Of a DNA stretch of 64,000 bases, positions 1 to 8,560 are shown piece by piece; position 1 is the first letter of the stretch, and the number at the start of each line of letters is the position of its first letter. The stretch is from Agromyces bracchium (GTDB lineage: Bacteria > Actinomycetota > Actinomycetes > Actinomycetales > Microbacteriaceae): positions 161,365 through 225,364 of the forward strand of contig NZ_WMLB01000022.1 in assembly GCF_009709675.1 (NCBI RefSeq). The letters run 5' to 3'. The notes under the pieces were generated by a model. The model was not told the DNA's origin, did no database searches, and saw only the letters and a list, made by a program, of their open reading frames with translations. Position numbers and translations under genes: made by a program.

Positions 1-79
1 GGTGGCGGCGTTGGACACGCGGCAAGTCTAGGGGTGCGCAGACCGGGGGACCGTGTCCGGATCGGCCTCGCCGAGTGGG

Positions 80-85
80 TATGCT
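80..85 (+). promoter_or_regulatory. -10 hexamer of a leaderless promoter
   Basis: The hexamer TATGCT lies 7 nt before the ATG at 93. With initiation about 7 nt downstream of a -10, the transcript would begin at the start codon. This favours 93 over the upstream GTG at 75 and the ATG at 81, which overlaps the hexamer itself. No clear -35 element is visible. Confidence 0.55.
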
Positions 86-92
86 TCCCCGC

Positions 93-1463
93 ATGACTTC
101 CCCGGAACGGCGGCTCTCCCGCGGCATCGTGGCCCGGTACGCCGTCGGCTCGATCGGCACCGGCGGGTTCGCGACGCTGCCCGGTCTCGTGCTCGTCTTC
201 TACCTGACCGACACCCTCGGCGTCACGGCCCTGCTCGCCGGACTCGTCGTGACCGCGGCGAAGGTGTGGGACGTGCTGATCGATCCCTGGATCGGCGACC
301 GGAGCGATCACGCCCTCGCGGTCGCCGGCACGCGCCGGACCTGGATGCGCGTCGGCGCGCTCGTGCTCCCGGTCGCCTTCGTCGTCACGTTCGCCGCGCC
401 CGCCGCGCTGGGCCCGGTCGTCGCGGGTGCGTGGGTCATGGTCGCGTTCCTGGCGACGGCCACCGCGTTCAGCCTGTTCCAGGTGCCCTACATCGCCTTG
501 CCGGCCGAGCTCACCGACGACTACGACGCGCGCACTCGGCTGCTCACCTGGCGTGTGGTCGTGCTGAGCCTCGCGATCCTCCTGTTCGGCGCGGGCGGCC
601 CGATGCTGCGACGCGCGGGCGGCGACGACGAGGCGATCGGGTACCTGGTCATGGCCGTCGTCGCGGGCGTCGTGATCGGCGTCGGCATGCTCGTCGCCAC
701 GACCACGGCGCCGACCGGGATGGTCGTCGAGGAGCGGGCGCGACGCAGCCTCGCCGCCGGCTACGCCGAGGGGCTCGACGCGCTGCGCCGCAGCCGGCCG
801 TTCCGCCTGCTGCTCGCCGGCTTCCTGCTCCAAGGCCTCGCGACGGGCGTCATGCTCGCCGGTGCCAACTACGTCGCCGTGTGGGTCCTCCACTCCGAGG
901 ATGCGCTGACATTCCTCTTCGTCGCCCTCATCGGCCCCGCCATCCTGTGCGCTCCGCTCTGGGGCCGGCTCGCACGCCGCATCGGCAAGGAGCGCTCGTT
1001 CGTCTTCGCGAGCGCCCTGTTCGCCGTGGCATCCGCCGCCCTCGTCGGCATGCTGTGGGCGCCGGGCGCCTGGGTGTACGCCCCGGTCGCGATCGCGGGC
1101 GCCGCGTACGCCGGCATGCAGTCGCTGCCGATGGCGATGCTCCCCGACGTCGTCGCACACGACGCGCGGACGAACGGACCGGGACGCGCCGGCACGTTCG
1201 GCGGGGTGTGGACCGCCGGCGAGACCACCGGGATGGCGCTCGGCGCGACACTGCTCACGATCGTGCTCGCCGCCACCGGCTACCTCGAGTCGGTCGGATC
1301 CGACGTGGTCGCGCAGCCCGACGCCGCGGTCGCGGGGATCGCGCTGAGCTTCAGCGTGCTGCCCGCACTGCTCGTGCTCCTCAGCCTCGTGCCGCTGCTG
1401 CGCTACCCGCTGCGGCGCACCGACATCGACACCCCCGTCCCCACCGAGGAGATCGCCCGATGA
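93..1463 (+). CDS. GPH-type MFS cation symporter
   Basis: This 456-residue integral membrane protein has about 12 hydrophobic segments and belongs to the glycoside-pentoside-hexuronide:cation symporter branch of the major facilitator superfamily (MelB-like). The motif DPWIGDRSDH, after the second helix, is the family signature and contributes to cation/sugar binding in MelB. No residue set identifies the substrate. Its stop overlaps the ATG of the next gene by 4 nt, so the two are translationally coupled. The partner is a PLP decarboxylase-like enzyme, so an amine or amino-acid-derived substrate is possible, but that is inference. The start at 93 is chosen from the -10 spacing. Confidence 0.85.
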   Translation: MTSPERRLSRGIVARYAVGSIGTGGFATLPGLVLVFYLTDTLGVTALLAGLVVTAAKVWDVLIDPWIGDRSDHALAVAGTRRTWMRVGALVLPVAFVVTFAAPAALGPVVAGAWVMVAFLATATAFSLFQVPYIALPAELTDDYDARTRLLTWRVVVLSLAILLFGAGGPMLRRAGGDDEAIGYLVMAVVAGVVIGVGMLVATTTAPTGMVVEERARRSLAAGYAEGLDALRRSRPFRLLLAGFLLQGLATGVMLAGANYVAVWVLHSEDALTFLFVALIGPAILCAPLWGRLARRIGKERSFVFASALFAVASAALVGMLWAPGAWVYAPVAIAGAAYAGMQSLPMAMLPDVVAHDARTNGPGRAGTFGGVWTAGETTGMALGATLLTIVLAATGYLESVGSDVVAQPDAAVAGIALSFSVLPALLVLLSLVPLLRYPLRRTDIDTPVPTEEIAR

Positions 1464-3001
1464 ACGCCTTCGAACGCGAGCCCGACGAGGTGCTCGCGGA
1501 GCTCGCAGCGCTGCGCGAGGCCGACGCGCCGACCCACGGCGGTCGCGTGCTCTCGTACGTCTACGACTCGGGCCTCGCCGAGCTCGACGAGCTCGCCGCG
1601 CGCGCGGCCCGGCTCGTGCAGCCGGTCAACGGCCTCGACCCGACGACGTTCACCTCGGTCGCGGCGATGGAGGCGGGCGTCGTCGGCTTCGCGCGTCGGG
1701 TGTTCCACGGCGAGGCCGCGGGCGAGGCCGGCCCGGGCGCGCCCGCGCCGGGCGCCGAGGTCGTCGGCTCCGTCACGTCGGGCGGCACCGAGAGCTGCCT
1801 GCTGGCCGTGAAGACCGCGCGCGACGTCTGGCGCGAGGCGAACCACGGTGACGAGCGGATGCCGCGGCTCGTCGCCCCGACGACGGTGCACGCCGCGTTC
1901 CACAAGGCCGCGCACTACTTCGGGCTCGAGCTCGAGCTCGTGCCGGTCTCCGCGGACACCGGAGCGCCCGACGTGGCCGACGTCGTCGCGCGACTCGACG
2001 ACGACGTGGCCCTCGTCGTGATGAGCGCGCCCTCGTACCCGTTCGCGACGCTCGACCCGATCGGCGAGGTCGCGTCGGCGACCGCCGAGCGCGGGATCGC
2101 CCTGCACGTGGACGCGTGCATCGGCGGGTTCGCGCTGGCCTTCCGTGACGGGCTCCCCGACTGGGACTTCCGCGTTCCCGGCGTGACGAGCCTGTCGGCC
2201 GACCTGCACAAGTACGGGTACGCGCCGAAGGGCGTCTCGGTGCTCCTGCAGCGCGGCCGCGACCGGCAGCGCCGGCAGTACTTCGCCACGACCGCGTGGC
2301 CCGGGTATCCGGTCGTCAACCCCACGATGGCCGGCTCGAAGCCCGCCGGTCCGCTCGCCGCGGCGTGGGCGATCGTGCAGGTGCTCGGCGAGCCCGGGTT
2401 CGCCGAGCTCACCGCCCGGGCGACCACGGCGACCGCGACGCTCCGCGAGGCGATCGACGGCATCGAGGGGCTCGAGGTCGTCGGAGATCCCGTCGGGCCG
2501 CTCCTCGCGGTCCGGTCCGATGCCTCCGTCCCGTCCGAGCGTCGGGTCGACCCGCACCACTGGGCGGATGCCGCGCGGGGCGCCGGCTGGCACCTGCAGC
2601 TGCAGCCGGGCATGTTCCAGTCCGACGGCACCGTGCTGCCGCACACGACGCACCTGACCGTCACCCCGGTCACCGACCACGTGGTCGGCGAGCTGGTTCC
2701 GGCGCTCGCCGCCGCGGCGGATGCCGTCCGCGGCGTGCCGGCGATCGACGGCGGCGCGCTCGTCGGCGGCCTCATCGACCGACTTCCGGGCGGGGCGACC
2801 GCGCTCGCCGCATCCTCCGGGCCCGACTCCGACACTGCGGCCGCGCTGCTCTCCGCCTTCGGCCTCCTCGGGGGCAAGGGAGCCGGTGGGGCCCTGCCCG
2901 AGCGGATGGCGCCGGTGCTCGCGCTCGTCGAGGCGCTGCCCGGGCCGCTCACCGAGCGGCTCCTCGTCGAACTGCTCGCGCGGGTCGTCGAGCCGCGCTG
3001 A
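1460..3001 (+). CDS. PLP-dependent group II decarboxylase / sphingosine-phosphate lyase-like enzyme
   Basis: This 513-residue fold-type I PLP enzyme most resembles glutamate/tyrosine decarboxylases and sphingosine-1-phosphate lyase. The cofactor lysine is K251 in SADLHKYG, preceded by the PLP-binding HVDACIGGF segment; the SVTSGGTESCLLAV stretch near residues 108-121 binds the phosphate group. After about residue 420 there is an extra ~90-residue Ala/Gly/Leu-rich tail that is not typical of the family. The gene starts in a 4-nt overlap with the transporter gene, implying a shared transcript. The reaction is probably decarboxylation or retro-aldol cleavage of an amino compound; the substrate is unknown. 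Confidence 0.82.
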   Translation: MNAFEREPDEVLAELAALREADAPTHGGRVLSYVYDSGLAELDELAARAARLVQPVNGLDPTTFTSVAAMEAGVVGFARRVFHGEAAGEAGPGAPAPGAEVVGSVTSGGTESCLLAVKTARDVWREANHGDERMPRLVAPTTVHAAFHKAAHYFGLELELVPVSADTGAPDVADVVARLDDDVALVVMSAPSYPFATLDPIGEVASATAERGIALHVDACIGGFALAFRDGLPDWDFRVPGVTSLSADLHKYGYAPKGVSVLLQRGRDRQRRQYFATTAWPGYPVVNPTMAGSKPAGPLAAAWAIVQVLGEPGFAELTARATTATATLREAIDGIEGLEVVGDPVGPLLAVRSDASVPSERRVDPHHWADAARGAGWHLQLQPGMFQSDGTVLPHTTHLTVTPVTDHVVGELVPALAAAADAVRGVPAIDGGALVGGLIDRLPGGATALAASSGPDSDTAAALLSAFGLLGGKGAGGALPERMAPVLALVEALPGPLTERLLVELLARVVEPR

Positions 3002-3020
3002 GGGCCCGCGCTGGGCGGCC

Positions 3021-3042
3021 CGCGGCGCCGCTCGGCGCCGCG
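3021..3042. terminator. stem-loop between convergent genes
   Basis: A 10-bp perfect inverted repeat (CGCGGCGCCG, 2-nt spacer, CGGCGCCGCG) sits in the 49-nt gap between the ends of the decarboxylase-like and lipoprotein genes. It can serve both strands. There is no U-tract, as is usual in high-GC actinobacteria. Confidence 0.5.
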
Positions 3043-3050
3043 GCGGCGGC

Positions 3051-3968
3051 CTACAGCCCGCAGCGCTCGGCGTAGTAGCGGTACAGGTCGGCCTTGAGCT
3101 CGGCGCCCGAGGCGACCTCGAGGCGACCCTCGCGACCGTCGCCGGTCGCCACGGTGAACGGCAGGATGGTGCCGCGCTTGTCGTCGGCGAGCGCGTGCGC
3201 GTCGCACCGGGCCGGCCGGACCGCGAGCGCCGCCTCGACGGGTGCGTCGCCGGCGGCGACGTCGATCCCGAGCGGCCAGTCCTGGCCCTCCTCGTTGCCG
3301 ATGAGCGTCGTCGCCGTCACGCCGTCGATCGAGAGGGTGCCGTCGCCGGATGCCACGGGCGCGACGGTCACGTCGATCCACGCGCGCTGGTCGGCGCCCG
3401 TGCCCATCGTGCGCAGGCGTTCGGGCAGCTCGATCGCGGCGACCGCGGCGACCGACTCGGCGAGGCAGTCGGCGTCGGCGATGCGCGCCATCGTGTCGAA
3501 GGGGTCGTCGGGCTCGATGCTGCCCTCGCGTTCGGTTCCGTCGGCCGCGACGACCCGCAGGTCGATCGAGACCGCGCTCGGGTCGCCGTCGCACACGCTG
3601 CCGGTGAGGTCGAGGCGGATGTCGATCGCGTCGCCCGTGCCGAGGTCGAACGGCTCGTCGCGGTCCATGCCCGGTTCGAGGGCGGGGGAGCTGACCGAGA
3701 GCGAGGTCACGGTGACCGGCTCGCCGGTGTTCTCGAGGTGCACGACGAGACGGCCCTGCGGCACGTCGAGTCGTCCCTGCTGCACCGCGACGGCGAGGCC
3801 GTCGGGCAGGTCGTCGCCGCCGCTGCCGGTGCCGCCGCCGTCGGCCGGCGCGCCGCACGCGGCGAGCACGCCGATCGCGAGTGCCGCGACGAGCAGGCCC
3901 GCGGGCCCGACGCGCGCGCGCCGCGTGGACCGGACGCTGGAGCGGGCGGCACGCGGCATCCGTCTCAC
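3051..3968 (-). CDS. putative lipoprotein of unknown function
   Basis: The 305-residue product has a basic N-terminus, a hydrophobic stretch (GLLVAALAIG) and a lipobox LAAC, so it should be processed by signal peptidase II and anchored to the outer face of the membrane. The mature part starts with a short Gly/Thr linker and continues into beta-rich sequence with several cysteines (for example in GSVCDGD, DADCLAE and RPARCDAH), which could form disulfides. I do not recognise a family. Its GTG start overlaps the TGA of the Mrp gene (GTGA at 3965-3968), so it is the last gene of a four-gene minus-strand run. Confidence 0.7.
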   Translation of the reverse strand: MRRMPRAARSSVRSTRRARVGPAGLLVAALAIGVLAACGAPADGGGTGSGGDDLPDGLAVAVQQGRLDVPQGRLVVHLENTGEPVTVTSLSVSSPALEPGMDRDEPFDLGTGDAIDIRLDLTGSVCDGDPSAVSIDLRVVAADGTEREGSIEPDDPFDTMARIADADCLAESVAAVAAIELPERLRTMGTGADQRAWIDVTVAPVASGDGTLSIDGVTATTLIGNEEGQDWPLGIDVAAGDAPVEAALAVRPARCDAHALADDKRGTILPFTVATGDGREGRLEVASGAELKADLYRYYAERCGL

Positions 3969-5140
3969 CGCACCGAGACGTCGAGACGACGACCGGAGAG
4001 CGAACGCGGGCGGCCGGCGAGGAACGCCGCGACCTTCTCGATCCCACGCGCGGCCGGGTCGTCGGGCTCGGCGAGTACGACCGGCATCCCCTCGTCTCCG
4101 CCGCGCCGGAGCGCGACGCTGAGCGGCACCGCGGCGATGAGCGGCACCGGCTCGTCGACGCCGTCGGAGAGCCGTCGCGCGACTTCGGCGCCGCCGCCCG
4201 AGCCGAACAGGTCGAGGAGCGACCCGTCGGCCTGGGCGAAGCCCGCCATGTTCTCGATCACTCCGACCACGCGCTGGCCGGTCTGCCGGGCGACGAGACC
4301 CGAACGCTCGGCGACGTCGGCGGCGGCCGGCTGCGGGGTCGTCACGACGACGACCTCGGCGTTCGGCAGCAGCTGGCCGAGCGAGATCGCGACGTCGCCC
4401 GTGCCCGGCGGCAGGTCGACGAGCAGCACGTCGAGGTCGCCGAAGTACACGTCGGTGAGGAACTGCTGGAGCGTGCGGTGCAGCATCGGGCCGCGCCAGG
4501 CGACCGCGACCGACGAGCCCCGCCCGCCCGGCTCGGTCGGCTCGACGAACATGCCGATCGAGATGACCTTCACGCCGAAGGCGACGGGCGGCAGGATCAT
4601 GTCGTCGACGCGGGTCGGGCGTGCGGCCGTGCCGTGCTCGTCGACGAGTCCGAGCAGGCCCGGAATCGAGAAGCCGTGGACGTCGGCATCGACGAGCCCC
4701 ACCGAGAGGCCGCGCGCCGCGAGCGCGACCGCGAGGTTCGCGGTGAGCGTCGACTTGCCGACGCCGCCCTTGCCGCTCGTGACCGCGATCACGCGCGTGA
4801 GCGTGCCCGGGCCGAAGGGGTTGCCGCGCGCGGCCCGGCCGCCGCGGAGGCGCTCGGTGAGGGCTGCACGTTGCTCGGGCGTCATGACGCCGAGCTCGAC
4901 GACGGCGTTGCCCTCGCCGACGACCTGCTCGGCCGCGGCGCGCACGTCGCGTTCGATGCGGTCGGACGCCGGGCAGCCGACGATCGTGAGGCGCACGCCG
5001 ACCTCGACGCCCGCGTCGGTCGCGGTCACGCGATCGACCATGTCGAGCTCGGTGATCGGTCGACGGATCTCGGGATCGATGACGCCCTCGAGCGCGGTTC
5101 GGACGGCCCGCTCGACGTCGCCCGCGTCAGGACGGGGCAT
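3965..5140 (-). CDS. mrp: Mrp/NBP35-type P-loop ATPase (Fe-S carrier)
   Basis: This 391-residue cytoplasmic ATPase belongs to the Mrp/ApbC family, which stores and transfers iron-sulfur clusters. Residues ~5-85 form a MIP18/DUF59-like domain (GVIDPEIRRPITELDMV); the P-loop domain follows with a deviant Walker A GKGGVGKST, the DADVHGFSIP switch segment and DLPPGTGDVAI. The CxxC found in many members is not evident in the C-terminal third, so this may be one of the cysteine-poor actinobacterial forms. The start at 5140 is the first Met before the DUF59 domain; the reading frame stays open upstream but has no similarity there. It overlaps the DUF1003 gene by 14 nt. Confidence 0.88.
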   Translation of the reverse strand: MPRPDAGDVERAVRTALEGVIDPEIRRPITELDMVDRVTATDAGVEVGVRLTIVGCPASDRIERDVRAAAEQVVGEGNAVVELGVMTPEQRAALTERLRGGRAARGNPFGPGTLTRVIAVTSGKGGVGKSTLTANLAVALAARGLSVGLVDADVHGFSIPGLLGLVDEHGTAARPTRVDDMILPPVAFGVKVISIGMFVEPTEPGGRGSSVAVAWRGPMLHRTLQQFLTDVYFGDLDVLLVDLPPGTGDVAISLGQLLPNAEVVVVTTPQPAAADVAERSGLVARQTGQRVVGVIENMAGFAQADGSLLDLFGSGGGAEVARRLSDGVDEPVPLIAAVPLSVALRRGGDEGMPVVLAEPDDPAARGIEKVAAFLAGRPRSLSGRRLDVSVR

Positions 5141-5654
5141 TCGCGGCGTCCTCCTCGTCGCGGCGGTCGAGCTCCTCCAGCACCTGCCGGAGCTCCTGGC
5201 GGATGAACTCCTTCGAGGCGAGGTCGCGCACCGCGAGCCGGAGCGCGACGACCTCGCGCGCGAGGTATTCGGTGTCGGCGAGGTTGCGCTCGGCACGCTG
5301 GCGGTCCTGCTCGATCTGCACGCGGTCGCGGTCGTCCTGGCGGTTCTGCGCGAGCAGGATCAGCGGGGCGGCGTAGGAGGCCTGCAGCGAGAGCACGAGG
5401 GTCAGCGCGATGAAGCCGAGCTCGACCGAGTCGAACCGCCAGGCCGGTGGCGCGAGCGTGTTCCAGAGGATCCAGAACGTCACGAAGAGCGTGAGGCCGA
5501 GCAGGAACCACGGGGTGCCCATGTTGCGCGCGACCCACTCGGTGAAACGACCGAAGCGGTCCCGGTCGCCGGAACGGCGCAGGGGCGGCGCCGATCGGCG
5601 TGCACCCTTCGGGGTGTCGAACCGACGGTCGTCGGCGGCGTCAGCGCGTGCCAT
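5127..5654 (-). CDS. DUF1003 membrane protein
   Basis: A 175-residue protein with two transmembrane helices (TPWFLLGLTLFVTFWILWN and ELGFIALTLVLSLQASYAAP) followed by a charged helical region rich in Gln, Arg and Glu that should form a cytoplasmic coiled coil. The QASYAAPLILLAQNRQ segment is the DUF1003 signature. The function is not known. In many actinobacteria it sits, as here, between a CBS/MgtE-N protein and Mrp. It overlaps its upstream neighbour by 14 nt and its downstream neighbour by 14 nt, so all are probably translated from one mRNA. Confidence 0.85.
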   Translation of the reverse strand: MARADAADDRRFDTPKGARRSAPPLRRSGDRDRFGRFTEWVARNMGTPWFLLGLTLFVTFWILWNTLAPPAWRFDSVELGFIALTLVLSLQASYAAPLILLAQNRQDDRDRVQIEQDRQRAERNLADTEYLAREVVALRLAVRDLASKEFIRQELRQVLEELDRRDEEDAANAPS

Positions 5655-6975
5655 CTCCTGCCCTCCTTCCGGGTGCGATCGGGATGCTGCCGGTGGCCAG
5701 CTGTGCGCGAGCCGTCGCGCGTCTGCTCACCTCCGATTCGTCCTCGGGATGACTCCTCCAGTCGTCGGGGAGCAGGTAGTCGAGCACGTCGTCGATCGTG
5801 ACCACGCCGACGAGGCGGTGCTTCTCGTCGACGACCGGAACGGACACGAGGTCGTAGCTCGCGAGGATGCGGCTGACCTCGGCGGCGGAGGTCTCGGCGG
5901 TCACCGGCTCCAGCCCCTGGTCGATGAGCGAGCCGAGCCGCTCGTGCGGCGGGTAGCGGAGCATCCGCTGGAAGTGCACGATGCCGAGGAAACGGCCCGT
6001 CGGCGGCTCGTACGGCGGAAGTGTGACGCACACCGCCGCCCCGAGCGCGGGCGGCAGGTCGTGGCGGCGGATGAGGGCGAGGCCCTCGGCCACCGTGGCA
6101 TCCGCCGACACGATGATCGGCTCGGTCGTCATGAGGCCGCCCGCCGTGTCGGGCCCGTAGGAGAGCAGGAACCGGACGTCCTCCGCCTCCTCGGGCTCCA
6201 TGAGCTCGAGGAGGTGCTCGCCGCGCTCCTCGGGAAGCTGCGCGATGAGGTCGGCGGCGTCGTCGGGCGACATGTGGTCGAGCACGTCGGCCGCGCGGTC
6301 GTCGCCGAGCTTCGCGAGGATCTCGACCTGGTCGATCTCGGGCATCTCCTCCAGCACGTCGGCGAGCCGGTCGTCGGGGAGTTCGGCGGCGACCTCCTGC
6401 CGACGCTGCGGCGGCAGGTCGAGCAGGGTGTTCGCGAGGTCGGCGGGCTTCAGCTCGGAGTAGGTCGCGATGAGCTGCTCGGCCGACTGCGCCTCGCCGG
6501 CCTCCGTCGTCTCGCGCACCTCGCGCCAGGTCACGTACGCCGACGGGCCCTTCGCGAACGGCGACGCGCTCGTCTTCGGGCGCCGCACGAAGAGCTGGTC
6601 GACCTCCCACTCGCCGGGATCGCGCTCCTCGATCGCGACGTCCTCGATGCTCGCGGTGCCGGATCCGTCGTTGAAGCTCACCTTTCGGCCGAGCATCTCG
6701 GCGATGACGCGGACCTCGCCGCCGCGCTGTTCGAAGCGGCGCATGTTGATGAGCCCGGTCGTGATGATCTGGCCGCCGCCGATCGAGGTGACGCGGCCGA
6801 TCGAGACGAACACGCGGCGTTTGCCGGGGATCTCGACGATGAGGCCGACGACCCGCGGCGGGTCGTCCTTTCGGTACACGACGAGCACGTCGCGCACCTT
6901 CCCGACGCGGTCGCCCGCGGGGTCGAACACGGCGCACCCGGCGAGTCGGGCGACGAAGACTCTCGTGGCGCTCAC
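5641..6975 (-). CDS. MgtE N-domain/CBS protein lacking the transporter domain
   Basis: A 444-residue soluble protein. Residues ~1-120 contain a PRC-barrel-like segment (VFDPAGDRVGKVRDVLV), the middle is an MgtE N-domain (repeated LEEMPEIDQVEILAKLGDDRAADVL type helices), and the C-terminal third holds two CBS motifs that normally bind Mg or nucleotides. The five-helix Mg channel of true MgtE is missing, and the sequence ends shortly after the second CBS. It therefore cannot be a transporter alone and may sense Mg or nucleotide for the neighbouring DUF1003 membrane protein (inference). The GTG start has a TAAGTT -10 exactly 7 nt upstream and is also preceded by GGGAGG. Confidence 0.8.
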   Translation of the reverse strand: MSATRVFVARLAGCAVFDPAGDRVGKVRDVLVVYRKDDPPRVVGLIVEIPGKRRVFVSIGRVTSIGGGQIITTGLINMRRFEQRGGEVRVIAEMLGRKVSFNDGSGTASIEDVAIEERDPGEWEVDQLFVRRPKTSASPFAKGPSAYVTWREVRETTEAGEAQSAEQLIATYSELKPADLANTLLDLPPQRRQEVAAELPDDRLADVLEEMPEIDQVEILAKLGDDRAADVLDHMSPDDAADLIAQLPEERGEHLLELMEPEEAEDVRFLLSYGPDTAGGLMTTEPIIVSADATVAEGLALIRRHDLPPALGAAVCVTLPPYEPPTGRFLGIVHFQRMLRYPPHERLGSLIDQGLEPVTAETSAAEVSRILASYDLVSVPVVDEKHRLVGVVTIDDVLDYLLPDDWRSHPEDESEVSRRATARAQLATGSIPIAPGRRAGDGTR

Positions 6976-6982
6976 GCCTCCC

Positions 6983-6988
6983 AACTTA
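6983..6988 (-). promoter_or_regulatory. -10 hexamer for the MgtE-N/CBS operon
   Basis: TAAGTT on the minus strand is 7 nt from the GTG at 6975. It is the only promoter-like element in the 67-nt divergent gap and would drive the whole four-gene minus-strand operon. Confidence 0.5.
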
Positions 6989-7042
6989 CCCCGCGGGCCC
7001 GGCATCGGGCCGGGCGGCGGAGCCGCGTGGAAGAATGGCGGG

Positions 7043-7750
7043 GTGAGCACCCAGTCGCCGTTCGGCGGTCGCATCGGCCGCGCCTTCCCGACCCTGCCGA
7101 AGGGCGAGACGGTCGCGAGCTACGAGACCTACCAGGAGGCGCAGGCCGCGGTCGACCAGCTCGCGAAGGCCGAGTTCCCGGTCAAGGAGCTCTCGATCGT
7201 CGGCCACGACCTGACGAGCGTCGAGCGCATCACGGGCACCCTGAGCTGGGGTCGCACGGCGGCCGCGGGCGCGCTGTCGGGGGCGTGGTTCGGCACGTTC
7301 CTCGGCCTGTTGTTCTTCATCTTCTCGCCGTCGGGCACCTCGCTCGGCATCCTCGGCGCCGCGGTCCTCATCGGCGCCGGCTTCGGCATGATCTTCAGCC
7401 TCGTGTCGTACTCGATCAACCGCCGCCGTCGCGACTTCACGTCGGTCATGCAGGTGCTCGCCACTCGCTACGCGATCATCGCCGAGCCCGCGCACGTCGT
7501 ACGGGCCCGCCAGGTGCTCGGCGTGACGGATGCCGCGGCGCCGCCCGCGCCGGTCGCGACGACGGTCGCCCGCCCGCCGGCCGCCCCGGCGCCGGAGGCG
7601 GGGGCGGATGCCCCGGCCGAGCCGCCCGCCTCGGACGGCGAGGCGCCGACTGAGCCCGAGGCGCGCGAGATCGACCCCTCGCGTCCGCTGACCTACGGCG
7701 AGGCGCAGGATGCCCGCCGCCGCGCGGCGCGCGAGCGCGGCGAGGAATAG
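7043..7750 (+). CDS. general stress protein 17M-like membrane protein
   Basis: The 235-residue product begins with a ~70-residue domain typical of the general stress protein 17M/YflT family (VASYETYQEAQAAVDQLAKAEFPVKELSIVG), followed by a glycine-rich double transmembrane hairpin (about residues 70-130) and a Pro/Ala/Glu-rich, probably disordered C-terminus ending in charged residues. In Bacillus related domains occur in SigB-controlled stress proteins; the biochemical role is unknown. It is divergent from the MgtE-N/CBS operon, with 67 nt between starts. GTG at 7043 is chosen because the family similarity starts soon after it; no long SD is visible. Confidence 0.72.
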   Translation: MSTQSPFGGRIGRAFPTLPKGETVASYETYQEAQAAVDQLAKAEFPVKELSIVGHDLTSVERITGTLSWGRTAAAGALSGAWFGTFLGLLFFIFSPSGTSLGILGAAVLIGAGFGMIFSLVSYSINRRRRDFTSVMQVLATRYAIIAEPAHVVRARQVLGVTDAAAPPAPVATTVARPPAAPAPEAGADAPAEPPASDGEAPTEPEAREIDPSRPLTYGEAQDARRRAARERGEE

Positions 7751-7753
7751 CCC

Positions 7754-7821
7754 GCACCGCGGCGTGCGCACTGCGGCGTCCGCACCGCGCCGTCCGCACC
7801 GCGGCGTGCGCACCGGCGCCC
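7754..7821. repeat. 14-bp tandem repeat, about 4.5 copies
   Basis: Units of the form GCACCGCGGCGTGC begin at 7754, 7768, 7782 and 7796, with a partial fifth copy from 7810; they differ at one or two positions each. The array starts immediately after the stop codon of the stress-protein gene. Confidence 0.75.
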
Positions 7822-7863
7822 GCTCCGGGAACGGACGCACCGGCGACTCCCAGCGTCGGCACC

Positions 7864-7869
7864 TAGCGT
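7864..7869 (+). promoter_or_regulatory. -10 hexamer of a leaderless promoter
   Basis: TAGCGT lies 7 nt before ATG 7877. It overlaps the alternative GTG at 7868, which makes 7877 the better start. Confidence 0.5.
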
Positions 7870-7876
7870 GACGACC

Positions 7877-8257
7877 ATGCCCGGAACGACCCGTCCTGAC
7901 CCCGACCGCACCCCGCTCGAGCGGACGGTGCGCGCCGAGATCGCCGCGGCCGAGCGGCCCGACCGGCCCGTGCGGCGGTGGCTCCGCGGCATCCGTCGCC
8001 GGATCGACCGCCATCCCCGCCTGCGGTTCGCTTACCGGACCGGCGTCGGCATCCTCGGCGGCGTGATCGCCGTCGCCGGCCTGGCGCTCGTACCGCTGCC
8101 GGGCCCGGGATGGCTCGTCGTCTTCCTCGGCCTCGCGATCCTCGGCACCGAGTTCGCCTGGGCGCGCCGCCTGGCGGCCTGGGTCAAGCGCATGCTCGAC
8201 CGGTTCTGGGCCTGGTGGAAGGCGCGCCGCGCGGAGCGCGAGGCCCGCACGACCTGA
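7877..8257 (+). CDS. TIGR02611 (PGPGW motif) small membrane protein
   Basis: A 126-residue protein with a charged N-terminus, a central pair of membrane helices and a basic, Trp-rich C-terminus. The LPLPGPGWLVVFLGLAILGTEF stretch contains the PGPGW motif of the TIGR02611 family of actinobacterial membrane proteins. No function is established for the family. Transcription probably begins at the ATG, given the -10 position. It is followed by an almost 400-nt non-coding stretch. Confidence 0.72.
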   Translation: MPGTTRPDPDRTPLERTVRAEIAAAERPDRPVRRWLRGIRRRIDRHPRLRFAYRTGVGILGGVIAVAGLALVPLPGPGWLVVFLGLAILGTEFAWARRLAAWVKRMLDRFWAWWKARRAEREARTT

Positions 8258-8416
8258 ACCGGCCGCATCGCTTCGCGGGATCAATGCATCTCGGGATCAG
8301 TGCATCGACCGCCCGGGGTCGGCAAGCTCGTGCGAAGGAACTGCTGCGCGAGGTGCTCGCACCCGTCGCGCCGCGACCGACCCGATCGACCGTCGGGCGG
8401 AGGGTGCGGTCGCTGA

Positions 8417-8474
8417 GACTCCTGAATCCAAGGACGAAGGCCAGGGCGTTCGAACGCCCTTGGATTCAGGAGTC
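8417..8474. repeat. compound palindrome (REP/MITE-like)
   Basis: A perfect 17-bp inverted repeat (arms 8417-8433 and 8458-8474, GACTCCTGAATCCAAGG and its complement) encloses a second, 18-bp perfect palindrome AGGGCGTTCGAACGCCCT at 8443-8460, which overlaps the right arm by 3 nt. The arms are more AT-rich than the surroundings. It could be the terminator of the gene ending at 8257, but the 160-nt distance and dual structure suggest a repetitive extragenic palindrome or a small mobile element. Confidence 0.7.
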
Positions 8475-8560
8475 GCGCGGAGGGGATCGCATCCACGGCA
8501 GGCGCCGGGTTCCGGATCACCCGACACGCTCGACGGTGAATGCGCCGGAACGTGATGAGT

